Positions 26,151 through 34,557 of a stretch of 64,000 nt of DNA are shown here, in pieces; position 1 is the first letter of the stretch, and every line of letters starts with the position of its first letter. Source of the stretch: Gammaproteobacteria bacterium (GTDB lineage: Bacteria > Pseudomonadota > Gammaproteobacteria > Burkholderiales > Rhodocyclaceae); assembly GCA_018824085.1 (NCBI GenBank), contig JAHJHI010000022.1, positions 103,580-167,579 on the forward strand, given 5' to 3'. The translations under genes and the position numbers were made by a program. Under the pieces are notes generated by a model. It was not told the DNA's origin. It worked only from the letters and a program-made list of their open reading frames with translations, and did no database searches.

Positions 26151-26607
26151 GCGCATTGATGCAGTCATATGGCAACTCACTATCGACGGTCTGCTCGGCC
26201 GAGCAGGAGGCCAATTACCAGCCGCGTTGAGTAGCCGGTTCCCGATGCCTTACCCCGCCGTTCAAGCTCGGATTTTTCGATCTGCTGGATGACCGGAACG
26301 GGCCGCACGCCGCCGGTTGAGTTAGAGAAGCTGTACTTCGATCAGCACTTACCGGTTCGCGCAGTCAACGAAACCGGATTCCGCATTCAGTCCCACATCC
26401 GTAACGGTCGGGCGCGCACCAAGTCCCGTTCAGCACCGACCATCGTGGACGCTCGATCCATTGCCACCCGCAACCCACCTGCTCCGCCATGGCTTCCACA
26501 AGCGAATGGCCCGACTGGTGCGCCAGGCTGCATGCCGAGCGGTACCCTACGAGGGCATTCGGCTTCGGCCAACGCGCGCTCGTTTGAGCGCCCCTGACTC
26601 GCCTCGG
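26151..26607. other. Gene-free stretch between gajA promoter and methylase-helicase leader
   Basis: No frame here has a recognisable domain or a good ribosome site. A short rightward frame from 26289 begins MTGTGRTPPVELEKLYFDQH and might be a decayed remnant, but I cannot name a parent. Confidence 0.4.
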
Positions 26608-26903
26608 GCGTTGCGGTCGTTACCCGCCTTTGTTCGTACTGACAGCATCCCATCGCTGCAGCGGTTCCGCGCCTCGCGCAGACCTGAGTCCTGCCGGCCG
26701 ACGCTCGTCGGCTGGTTTCCAAGCCCTTGGCGCTCGCCGCCTCGTACCCGATAGGCCGGCTTCGCCATGAAGCCCGGCGCAGTCGCGTCCGTCTGGCCTT
26801 TGCCAACAGGTCGTCCACGACCGTTTTCTTGCCCATCCCACCCGGGGAGCCCGCCTCCCCGATGGGGTCGCTGTGTTCCCCGTTTTCCTTGGAGAACACA
26901 CCG
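26608..26903 (+). promoter_or_regulatory. Structured 5' leader (radC-like RNA motif), copy 1
   Basis: It begins with GTTGCGGTCGTTACCCGCC (a four-base variant of the conserved box) and ends in two hairpins directly before the start codon. Hairpin 1 is CGGGGAG/CTCCCCG (26843-26861), extended by CCCA/TGGG. Hairpin 2 pairs TGTGTTC (26872-26878) with GAACACA (26894-26900), and its 3' arm includes the Shine-Dalgarno GGAG at 26891. The layout matches leaders at 37530, 38480, 39650 and 41015. Folding would hide the ribosome site of the methylase-helicase. Confidence 0.65.
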
Positions 26904-29900
26904 ATGGCCCGTCCTACCGCGCCTTCCCTGTGGCTGCCCGGGTTCGACCCGGCGGCCCCGACCCTGCCCCGCCCTGCGGAGCAGGTTTGCCTTTCCGTTT
27001 CTTGCGAGCCCGTCGAGCCCGTCGAGCCCGTCGAGGCCATTCACGTCGAGAACCTCAGCGACGTCGAGCAAGAGCAGTCTGTAGTCTCTGTCCGCGCCAA
27101 CTGGCGGGTGGTGGCCACCGCGCCCGAGGCCGCCCCGCGCATCCTCTGGTCGCAACTGACCCGCACCGACCTGGAGCACCTGACCGGCCCGACCGCGAAG
27201 TTCGAGGCCAACCTGGCCGCAATCACGCTTCTGTGCCAGATCGAAGCCGAGGGCCTGCCGGCCCGTGCGGATGATCGCCAAGTTCTTCAGCGCTACACCG
27301 GCTGGGGTGGCCTGCCCGCCAGCTTCAATCTCGAAGCCCCAGACAGCACCTGGGCCGAACGTGCCCGCCGCTTGCAGGCGATGCTCAGCATCGAGGACTA
27401 CGAATCGGTGCGCGCCTCCGTCAACAACAGCCACTACACCGAGATCCCCGTGATCGAGGCCATGTGGCAAGCGGTGGAGCGCTTCGGCTTCACCGGCGGG
27501 CGCATCCTGGAACCCGCCGCCGGCATCGGCCACTTTATCGGCGCCATGCCGCGGAATCTGGCCGAGCGCAGCAGCGTCACCGCTGTCGAGATCGACCGGA
27601 TTTCCGGCCGCATGCTCCAGGCGCTCTACGCGCCCGGCGGCGTGGACGTGCGGATTTCGCCTTTCGAGAAAACCCCGCTGCCCGACCACTGGTTCGACCT
27701 GGTGATCGGCAACGTCCCCTTCGGCAAGTACAAGGTCGCCGACGTGAGCAACCGGGCCTATGCCCGCTTCAGCATCCACAATTACTTCTTCGGCCGTGCC
27801 CTCGACCTGGTGCGCCCCGGTGGGCTGGTGTGCTTGATCACCAGTAGCCACACGATGGATGCCCAGTACGATGCGGTGCGCGAGCACATCGCCGCCCAAG
27901 CTCACTTGCTGGGTGCCATCCGGCTCCCCAAGGGCACCTTTGCCGGCATCGCGTCCACCGAGGTGCAGACCGACATCCTGTTTCTGCGCAAGCGGCAGCG
28001 GGCCGAGGCGGTCGAGGCCAAATGGTTGAAGCTGGGCACGGTACCCGATAGTCTCCGGCACCCCCAGTGCTACGAGCGCTACCTGCCGATCAACGCCTGG
28101 TACGCCGAGCACCCGCAGTTCTGCATTGGCCGAATCCGCCGCGAGAGCAATGGCTACGAGGAAGTACCGGTCGCCGTGTTCGAGGGCGACCTGGAGGCGG
28201 CCCTGGCCGAGCGCATCGCCTTGCTGCCTGCCGGTGCTTACCGGCCGGTGGCGCCCAAGGCAGCCCCGCTGCGGGTGGTGGTCCCGGCCGAGGACGGTGC
28301 CCGTCCTGGCAGCTACCGTCTACACCAGGGGCGGGTGCATCGGGTCGAGGGCAGCGAGATGGTCGACGTCCATGACCAGATCAATGCCACGCAACGGGCC
28401 CGTGTCACCGGCCTGTGTGCCATACGCGACCACGCCCGGGCCCTGCTCGATGCGCAGTTGGCCGATGAGAACGACGGTCGGCTGGGTCACCTGCGAGCCA
28501 TGCTCAATGGGACCTACGAGCGCTTTGTGTCGCGCTACGGTTGCCTATCCACGCGCGCCAATGCGTTGGCGTTCCGGCGCGACCCGGACTATCCGCTGTT
28601 GCTGTCGCTGGAGCATTACGACGAAGAGGCCGACACGGCCCGCAAGGCTGCGCTGTTCACCCGGCGCACGCTGACCCGGGTCGTCGAACCGAGCACGGCG
28701 GGCGAACCAGTCGAAGCCCTGGCCGCGTCCATCCAATGGCGTGGCCGGGTCGATCCGGCTTACATGGCCGAACTGCTTGGGGCACCCGAAGCGGCGGTGC
28801 TGGAGGCACTGGCCGGCGCGGGGCAGGTTTTCCTCGACCCGGCCGACCGGGAATGGAAGACCACCGACGACTACCTATCGGGCAACGTGAAAGCGAAGCT
28901 CAAGCAGGCGGTACTGTCCGGGAGCACCTACCAGCGCAACATCGACGCGCTGGAGCAGGTGCAACCGGAAGACCTGCCACCGGCGGCCATCGAGCCGCGC
29001 CTGGGGGCGGTGTGGATTCCGGCCCTCGACGTCGAGGCGTTCATCCAGCAGGTCCTGGAACTCAAGGACTGCCAGGTGGGCTACTCGGCCGAAGCCGGCG
29101 CCTGGTCGGTGAAGTACGGCGAGTGGGAAGCGCGGCAGAACGTGAAGGTGACCCAGGAATTCGGCACCTCGCGCATGAACGCGATCGAGCTCGTGCAGTG
29201 CGCGCTCAACGTGCAGGTGCCGACCGTGCGCGACCGAGATCCCCTGACCGACAAGTACTTCGCCAATCCCGACGAGACGCTGGCGGCGCGGGAAAAGCTG
29301 GGCCTCATCAAGGAGCGGTTCGCCGGCTGGGCCTTCGAAGATACCGAACGCCGCGAGAAGCTGTGCAGGATCTACAACGACCTGTTCAACGCCACGCGGC
29401 CCAGGCGCTTCGATGGCGCGCACCTGAAGCTGCCGGGCTTCTCCCGCTGCTTCGTGCTGCATCCGCACCAGCTGGATTCGGTGTGGCGCATCGTGCAGTC
29501 CGGCAACACGGGGCTGTTCCACGTAGTCGGTGCCGGCAAGACAGCAGTGTGCGTCATCGCCAGCATGGAATTACGCCGGCTGGGTTTCGCGAGCAAGCCT
29601 TGCCATGTGGTCCCCAACCACATGCTGGCCCAGTACACGGCGGAATTCGTCCGACTCTATCCAAACGCGTCGGTGCTGATGGCGAGCAAGGAGGACCTGG
29701 AAGGCGACCGCCGGCGCGAGCTGGTGTCGCGCATCGCCACGGGCGACTGGGACGCGGTGGTCATCACGCACTCGAGCTTCGAGCGCATCAGGATGTCGCC
29801 GCGATTCAGCGAGCGATTCATCAAGGAGATCATCCATGAAATAGAGATGGCGGTACGCGCCGAGAAGAGCAACGACCGGTCCAACCGGATCGTCAAGCAA

Positions 29901-31922
29901 CTCGAGGCGATGAAGAAGAACTGGGCGGTGCGGCTGGAAAAGCTGTCGGCCGACCAGAAGAAGGACGACCTGCTCAGCTGGGAATTGCTGGGTATCGACG
30001 CCCTGTTCGTCGATGAAGCCCACCTGCACAAGAACCTCTACCGGTTCACCAAGATGACGCGGGTGGCGGGCCTGCCGCTGACCAGTTCGGAGCGCGCCTT
30101 CGATCTGTTCCTGAAGACGCGCTACACAATGCAACTCCATGGGCATGCGCAGCGTGGGGTGGTGTTTTCGACGGCGACACCGGTGGCCAACACCATGGCC
30201 GAGATCCACACCATGATGCGCTACCTGCAGCCCAACCGGCTGGAGGAACTCGGGCTGCAACAGTTCGATGCCTGGGCCGCCACTTTCGGCGAGAGCGTCA
30301 CGGCGCTGGAGATTGCGCCGGACGGTAGTGGCTACCGGATGCACACGCGCTTCGCGCGGTTCATCAACGTGCCCGAGCTGATGGCGGTGTTCGGCGAAGT
30401 AGCCGACATCCGCACGGCGGAGATGCTGGATCTGCCGGTGCCGAAGCTGCGCGGCGGCAAGCCGCGCATCGTCGCCTGCCCGGCCAGTCCATCGCTGAAG
30501 GCCTTCGTGCAGACGCTGGTCCAGCGGGCGGAAGCCATCCGCAACGGCGACGTCAAGCCGAACGAAGACAACATGCTGGCGATCACCACCGACGGCCGCA
30601 AGGCCGCGCTGGATTTCCGGCTTGTGGCGCCGCTGGCGCGTTTCGACGAGCACGGCAAGGTTGCCGCCTGCGTGCGTGAGGTCCATGCCATCTGGCAACG
30701 CACGGCGGAGTTTCGCGGCGCCCAGTTGGTGTTCTGTGACTTGTCGTCCCCCAAGGGCGGCAAGAGTTTTAGTGTCTATGACGATCTGCGGGACCGGCTC
30801 ATCGATGCGGGCATCCCCGAGAAGGAGATTGCCTTCGTCCATGATGCCGAGACCGATGTCCAGAAGGCGACGCTGTTCAAGGCGGTGCGCGAGGGCCGGG
30901 TCCGGCTGCTGCTGGGCTCCACCGCCAAGATGGGGGTGGGGACCAACGTGCAGACGCGTCTCACGGCCCTGCATCACCTCGATGCGCCTTGGCGTCCATG
31001 CGACGTCGAGCAGCGCGAGGGGCGCATCGTGCGCCAGGGCAATGAGTGCGAAGAAGTGGAAATCTTCCGGTATGTCACGGAAGGCAGTTTCGACAGTTAC
31101 ATGTGGCAAACGCTGGAGACCAAGGCGCGCTTCATCGCCCAGGTGATGAAGGGCGACCAGGGTATCCGCTCGCTGGAGGATGTGGAACTGGCGGCGCTGT
31201 CCTATGCCGAGGTGAAAGCCTTGGCGTCGGGCAATCCGCTGGTGATCGAGAAGGCCGGCGTGGACGCGGAGGTGGCCAAGCTCTCGACGCTGTTCTCGGT
31301 GTGGCGCAACCAGCGCTATGCCAACGAAAGCGAAGTGGGCCGGCTGCCGATGATGATCGAGGCGCTGGAGAAGAAGGTCGCAATGTACGCACAGGATGCG
31401 GCCCGGATCGAGCCGCAGACCCTGCAGGGCATCGCCGTGGAACTGGCGGGCCGCAGGATCGTCGACCCCGATGCTGTCGGAGAAGCGCTACGCGGTTTGG
31501 TGAGGATGGCCAAGGAAGAGTTGCGCACGGCCAGCCGGATGATCGAACGGATCGTCGGCCGGTTTGGCGGCTTCGACCTCGGCATCCTCGCGGCCCGCGG
31601 CGACGAGACGCCCAGCCTGTACCTGGCAGGACATTGCCTGTACAACGCCGAACCTTATCAAACGGGTCCGGCCCTGGTGGCCGCCTTGCTGGGTACGCTG
31701 GAATCGGTGCGCAAACATCACGCCGATGCCGAAATCCAGTTGGAAACCCGCCGCAAGCGGCTGGAAGACCTCCGGCTGGAACTGGCCCGATCCTTCGAGC
31801 ACGAAGGCCGACTGACCGATCTGCTGGTCCGGCAACGCGAGTTGCTCAAGCAGCTCGACCTGGACAAGGACGAAGCCGGTAGCGCGAAGGTCGACGCCGA
31901 AGAAGTACGACAAGCCGCTTGA
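26904..31922 (+). CDS. N12-class adenine methylase fused to SNF2-like helicase
   Basis: 1672 residues. After a Pro/Glu-Val tandem repeat near residue 35-45, the methylase region has SAM motif I RILEPAAGIGHFIGAM (about residue 200) and the catalytic NVPFG (about 269, an N-x-P-F variant of NPPY). The helicase region has Walker A VVGAGKTAVCVIAS (about 872), motif II LFVDEAHLHKNL (about 1035), motif III VVFSTATPVANTMAE and motif VI VEQREGRIVRQGNE (about 1369), followed by a coiled-coil tail. Such proteins are frequent on large islands and plasmids and may protect transferred DNA from restriction or help replicate it. Start chosen by the GGAG in the structured leader. Confidence 0.9.
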   Translation: MARPTAPSLWLPGFDPAAPTLPRPAEQVCLSVSCEPVEPVEPVEAIHVENLSDVEQEQSVVSVRANWRVVATAPEAAPRILWSQLTRTDLEHLTGPTAKFEANLAAITLLCQIEAEGLPARADDRQVLQRYTGWGGLPASFNLEAPDSTWAERARRLQAMLSIEDYESVRASVNNSHYTEIPVIEAMWQAVERFGFTGGRILEPAAGIGHFIGAMPRNLAERSSVTAVEIDRISGRMLQALYAPGGVDVRISPFEKTPLPDHWFDLVIGNVPFGKYKVADVSNRAYARFSIHNYFFGRALDLVRPGGLVCLITSSHTMDAQYDAVREHIAAQAHLLGAIRLPKGTFAGIASTEVQTDILFLRKRQRAEAVEAKWLKLGTVPDSLRHPQCYERYLPINAWYAEHPQFCIGRIRRESNGYEEVPVAVFEGDLEAALAERIALLPAGAYRPVAPKAAPLRVVVPAEDGARPGSYRLHQGRVHRVEGSEMVDVHDQINATQRARVTGLCAIRDHARALLDAQLADENDGRLGHLRAMLNGTYERFVSRYGCLSTRANALAFRRDPDYPLLLSLEHYDEEADTARKAALFTRRTLTRVVEPSTAGEPVEALAASIQWRGRVDPAYMAELLGAPEAAVLEALAGAGQVFLDPADREWKTTDDYLSGNVKAKLKQAVLSGSTYQRNIDALEQVQPEDLPPAAIEPRLGAVWIPALDVEAFIQQVLELKDCQVGYSAEAGAWSVKYGEWEARQNVKVTQEFGTSRMNAIELVQCALNVQVPTVRDRDPLTDKYFANPDETLAAREKLGLIKERFAGWAFEDTERREKLCRIYNDLFNATRPRRFDGAHLKLPGFSRCFVLHPHQLDSVWRIVQSGNTGLFHVVGAGKTAVCVIASMELRRLGFASKPCHVVPNHMLAQYTAEFVRLYPNASVLMASKEDLEGDRRRELVSRIATGDWDAVVITHSSFERIRMSPRFSERFIKEIIHEIEMAVRAEKSNDRSNRIVKQLEAMKKNWAVRLEKLSADQKKDDLLSWELLGIDALFVDEAHLHKNLYRFTKMTRVAGLPLTSSERAFDLFLKTRYTMQLHGHAQRGVVFSTATPVANTMAEIHTMMRYLQPNRLEELGLQQFDAWAATFGESVTALEIAPDGSGYRMHTRFARFINVPELMAVFGEVADIRTAEMLDLPVPKLRGGKPRIVACPASPSLKAFVQTLVQRAEAIRNGDVKPNEDNMLAITTDGRKAALDFRLVAPLARFDEHGKVAACVREVHAIWQRTAEFRGAQLVFCDLSSPKGGKSFSVYDDLRDRLIDAGIPEKEIAFVHDAETDVQKATLFKAVREGRVRLLLGSTAKMGVGTNVQTRLTALHHLDAPWRPCDVEQREGRIVRQGNECEEVEIFRYVTEGSFDSYMWQTLETKARFIAQVMKGDQGIRSLEDVELAALSYAEVKALASGNPLVIEKAGVDAEVAKLSTLFSVWRNQRYANESEVGRLPMMIEALEKKVAMYAQDAARIEPQTLQGIAVELAGRRIVDPDAVGEALRGLVRMAKEELRTASRMIERIVGRFGGFDLGILAARGDETPSLYLAGHCLYNAEPYQTGPALVAALLGTLESVRKHHADAEIQLETRRKRLEDLRLELARSFEHEGRLTDLLVRQRELLKQLDLDKDEAGSAKVDAEEVRQAA

Positions 31923-31931
31923 GTTGATTTC

Positions 31932-32025
31932 ACCCCCACGGCCGAAAGGCTGTGGGGGTAGCGGTAGTCGTCGCCACGTTCCACCCCCATTCAAAGGCCA
32001 GACTCTGCTCTGGCCTTTTTCTTTT
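31932..32025 (+). terminator. Two stem-loops ending in a Rho-independent terminator
   Basis: A first hairpin has arms ACCCCCACGGCC/GGCTGTGGGGGT around a GAAA loop (31932-31959). A second has arms AAAGGCCAGA/TCTGGCCTTT (31993-32018) and runs into T5-C-T4. The second has classical terminator form and follows the methylase-helicase stop by about 70 bases. Confidence 0.8.
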
Positions 32026-32221
32026 CTGCCGATGGGCCAGACCTGCCTCCGTTGCGACGATGGATGCGGCCTCGCGGTAGCGCTGGCAAAGCGACAGCCG
32101 CTGGGGCGGAAGCTTCGACTCATTTCGAGTATCCATCACGTCGTTCAGATCGTCAGGGATAAAATGACCACATGTTGGTGGAAGTAACCCGTTTTGCGTA
32201 ACAGGTACAAGGAGAACAAGA

Positions 32222-32740
32222 ATTCAGGCGAGAAAACTGCTATTGGCCGTGATGCTGGCCGCGTGCGCCTCCGTCCACGCAGCGACACTCAGCGGCACCG
32301 TGGTGGGCGTTTCCGACGGGGACACGATCACCGTGCTGGATGCCAACCGCGAACAATACAAGATCCGGGTTGCCGGTATCGATGCGCCCGAAAAGGCGCA
32401 GCCATTTGGCCAGCGCTCGAAGGGGTCCCTGTCGATGCTCGTGTTCGGCAAGGATGTCGATGTGCAGTGGAGCAAGCGGGACCGCTACCAGAGGATAGTC
32501 GGCAAGGTGCTGGTTACCGATCCGACCTGCCAGAGGCAGTGTCCAAAGACGCTAGATGCCGGCCTCGCGCAAGTGACCGCCGGGCTTGCATGGTGGTACC
32601 GAAAGTACGCCAAGGAACAATCCGCCGAGGATGCGCAGCGCTACGAGCTCGCTGAGCAGGAGGCACGTTCCCATGGTGTCGGCCTGTGGTCTGATGGACA
32701 GCCGATGCCGCCGTGGGATTGGCGAAAGGCGGCGCGATGA
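32222..32740 (+). CDS. Secreted thermonuclease-family (SNase-like) nuclease with ATT start codon
   Basis: 172 residues. The SNase fold shows GTVVGVSDGDTITVLDANRE, IRVAGIDAPEKAQPFGQRSK, DRYQRIVGKVLV and AWWYRKYAKEQSAEDAQRYE, with the catalytic Arg/Glu/Arg set in place. The signal sequence reads IQARKLLLAVMLAACASVHA, and LAAC could also be a lipobox. AAGGAG ends seven bases before an ATT codon at 32222, which completes the signal peptide. The frame has a stop at 32165 and no ATG until 32252, which would cut the signal and lacks a ribosome site. Product: periplasmic or surface DNase/RNase. Confidence 0.85.
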   Translation: MQARKLLLAVMLAACASVHAATLSGTVVGVSDGDTITVLDANREQYKIRVAGIDAPEKAQPFGQRSKGSLSMLVFGKDVDVQWSKRDRYQRIVGKVLVTDPTCQRQCPKTLDAGLAQVTAGLAWWYRKYAKEQSAEDAQRYELAEQEARSHGVGLWSDGQPMPPWDWRKAAR

Positions 32741-33021
32741 GCGACAAGCTGCAATGGCCGGAAACCGTCGATCAAGCGGTCGGCGTGCTGATCGGTCTGC
32801 TGCCAGAGGGTGAAAAGGCCAAGATCGCCGCCATGTCGCAAGACGACCTGGTCGCATTGCACTTGGGCTTGGGCATGTGGATTCGGAACAACTTTGGGCT
32901 GTGGTCGGAGAACAGCGCCCTGCTGGAATCGGCCCGCGCGCAAAACCCTGACGATGCCTCTGTCGTGATCATAGAAACCCTGTGGCGGCGGCTGCGGGAA
33001 GCGACCCCGAAGGTGCATTGA
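32737..33021 (+). CDS. DUF6794-like small protein
   Basis: 94 residues beginning MSDKLQWPETVDQAVGVLIG, then LLPEGEKAKIAAMSQDDLVA and LHLGLGMWIRNNFGLW. The layout (WPETVDQAV, helical middle, GLGMWIRNNFGLW) fits the DUF6794 group, which has no known function. The ATG overlaps the nuclease stop (ATGA), so the two are coupled; the next gene starts two bases after its stop. Confidence 0.75.
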   Translation: MSDKLQWPETVDQAVGVLIGLLPEGEKAKIAAMSQDDLVALHLGLGMWIRNNFGLWSENSALLESARAQNPDDASVVIIETLWRRLREATPKVH

Positions 33022-33022
33022 G

Positions 33023-33703
33023 ATGTGCGGTCGTTATGCGCTCTACGGCCCGCGATCCCGGATTCGGGACCGATTCGACCTCGACGATGGCTTCGACTTC
33101 GGTCCCCGCTACAACATTGCGCCAACGACGAATGTGTTGGTCGTTCGTCCCGATCCGAACGGCCGCAGGGTGGGCAGCCTTTACCGCTGGGGGCTGATTC
33201 CCGGGTGGGCAAAGGACGGCACCATGGGCGCGAAGCTCAGCAATGCCCGCGGGGAGACGGTGTCCGAGAAGCCCGCATTCCGCGCGGCGTTTCGTCGCTG
33301 GCGATGCATTGTGCCAGCCAGCGGTTTTTTCGAATGGAAGGCCGTTCAGGAAGACGGCCGCACGGTAAAGCAGCCCTATTTCATCCGCCCCCGGGATGAA
33401 AACGAACTGTTCGGGTTCGCGGGGCTCAGCGAGCGGTGGGTATCGCCCGACGGCGAGGAAATCCACTCGTGCTGCATCATCACGACCGACGCCAACGCGT
33501 TGATGATGCCGATCCACGACAGGATGCCGGTCATCCTGGCCCCCGACGATTACGACGCCTGGTTGGACCCCGCCAACGTGAATGAGGAGATGTTGGACGC
33601 ATTCCTTCGCCCTGCCGAGGCCGATGACATGGTCGCTTACCCGGTGAGCCGGGCAGTCAATTCATCCCGTACCAATGCCCCGATGCTGGTGGAGCCGGCA
33701 TGA
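33023..33703 (+). CDS. SRAP/HMCES-family abasic-site processing protein (YedK type)
   Basis: 226 residues. The catalytic Cys2 (MCGRYALYG), the NIAPTTNVLVV and YRWGLIPGWAKD segments, LSNARGETVSEKPAFR, the Glu in CIVPASGFFEWK and the His in PIHDRMPVIL are all present, so the enzyme should be active. SRAP proteins form a covalent bond with abasic sites in single-stranded DNA and protect them. On a mobile element this could guard single-stranded transfer intermediates. It overlaps the next gene by four bases. Confidence 0.92.
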   Translation: MCGRYALYGPRSRIRDRFDLDDGFDFGPRYNIAPTTNVLVVRPDPNGRRVGSLYRWGLIPGWAKDGTMGAKLSNARGETVSEKPAFRAAFRRWRCIVPASGFFEWKAVQEDGRTVKQPYFIRPRDENELFGFAGLSERWVSPDGEEIHSCCIITTDANALMMPIHDRMPVILAPDDYDAWLDPANVNEEMLDAFLRPAEADDMVAYPVSRAVNSSRTNAPMLVEPA

Positions 33704-34215
33704 CCCAGCGGCTGCGTCCGGGCATTGCCGAGCCCGTGTTTCTGATGTTCTCCCGCCGGCAGGTGGAAACCGGCGACATTGATGAGCCCCTTGAATTTTT
33801 GCGGGGCCTGACGGCCGACCCGCGGGCAGCCCTCGACTGCTGCGGTCGGATCAGCCTGATGGTCGACGGATACAACGACGACCCGCGCGAAATCTTCGAG
33901 ATCGCGGAGGTCCGGACCTTCCTCAAGGGCATCGACGCCCAGTGGCCCTACTGGTTCTTCTTCCTGTCCCAGGCGGACGACTCGATCAAGCTGCTGGAGA
34001 GCTGCCTGTGCGACACCATCGAGGTGATCCCGGGCGTTGCGTCCATCGACCTCGATCAGATGGAGCGGGCACTGGCGCGCCACTTCGGAGCCATGAACCG
34101 CCTATGCGAGGCGCTGAACGTGCCGGAGGAGAAGATTGAGGAAATGTCCGAGGGGATCGTCAGCCTCATCCAAAACGCCTCGGTCGAGCGGATCGACGGC
34201 GACGATTACCAATAG
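33700..34215 (+). CDS. Conserved-looking hypothetical protein, possible CRR6-domain
   Basis: 171 residues, acidic. Notable segments: DCCGRISLMVDGYNDDPREI, AQWPYWFFFLSQADDSIKLL and EALNVPEEKIEEMSEGIVSL. The central WPYWFFFLS stretch recalls proteins labelled chlororespiratory reduction 6 domain in proteobacteria; I hold this loosely. It is last in the nuclease-DUF6794-SRAP cassette, with ATGA overlap to SRAP. Confidence 0.65.
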   Translation: MTQRLRPGIAEPVFLMFSRRQVETGDIDEPLEFLRGLTADPRAALDCCGRISLMVDGYNDDPREIFEIAEVRTFLKGIDAQWPYWFFFLSQADDSIKLLESCLCDTIEVIPGVASIDLDQMERALARHFGAMNRLCEALNVPEEKIEEMSEGIVSLIQNASVERIDGDDYQ

Positions 34216-34557
34216 CCGCGCCGCCGTACCAGATACTGGCCGCGCCCGGCCCGTTCGACTTCGGAACGATGTGGAGCGGCAGCATGCGCTCGAAAGTGTC
34301 CGACGTACGCTTCATCTCGCATGGCATCTCGCCCTCCGGCATCGTTCTCGAACGACAGATTTGGTACAACGGTGTGGAATCGCGACAACTTGACCACACA
34401 ATCGCATTGGCGATGACCAGCCGAAATCATCCCCTTGACCAGCCCTTATTGAGCGTCAGCATAAGTGCCCGAAGCAGACGCTCCATTCGGTTGCTGTGAA
34501 GTTTTGGCCCGTTGGTGAGCGTTCGATGAGGCTGACGATTGCTGATGTGGTTGATCT
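34216..34557. other. Gene-poor junction between backbone cassette and helicase-nuclease cargo
   Basis: No convincing gene. From about 34380 the base composition drops compared with the backbone and stays low through the leftward helicase-nuclease gene, so one cargo border probably lies here. Confidence 0.45.

Noticed and set aside
26289..26597. A 102-residue frame before the methylase-helicase
   Set aside because: No ribosome site, no recognised domain, and its end runs to the start of the conserved leader.
32221..32222. SNase leader as a sixth member of the two-hairpin family
   Set aside because: It has a similar AAGGAGAAC ribosome site, but no upstream arm complementary to it.
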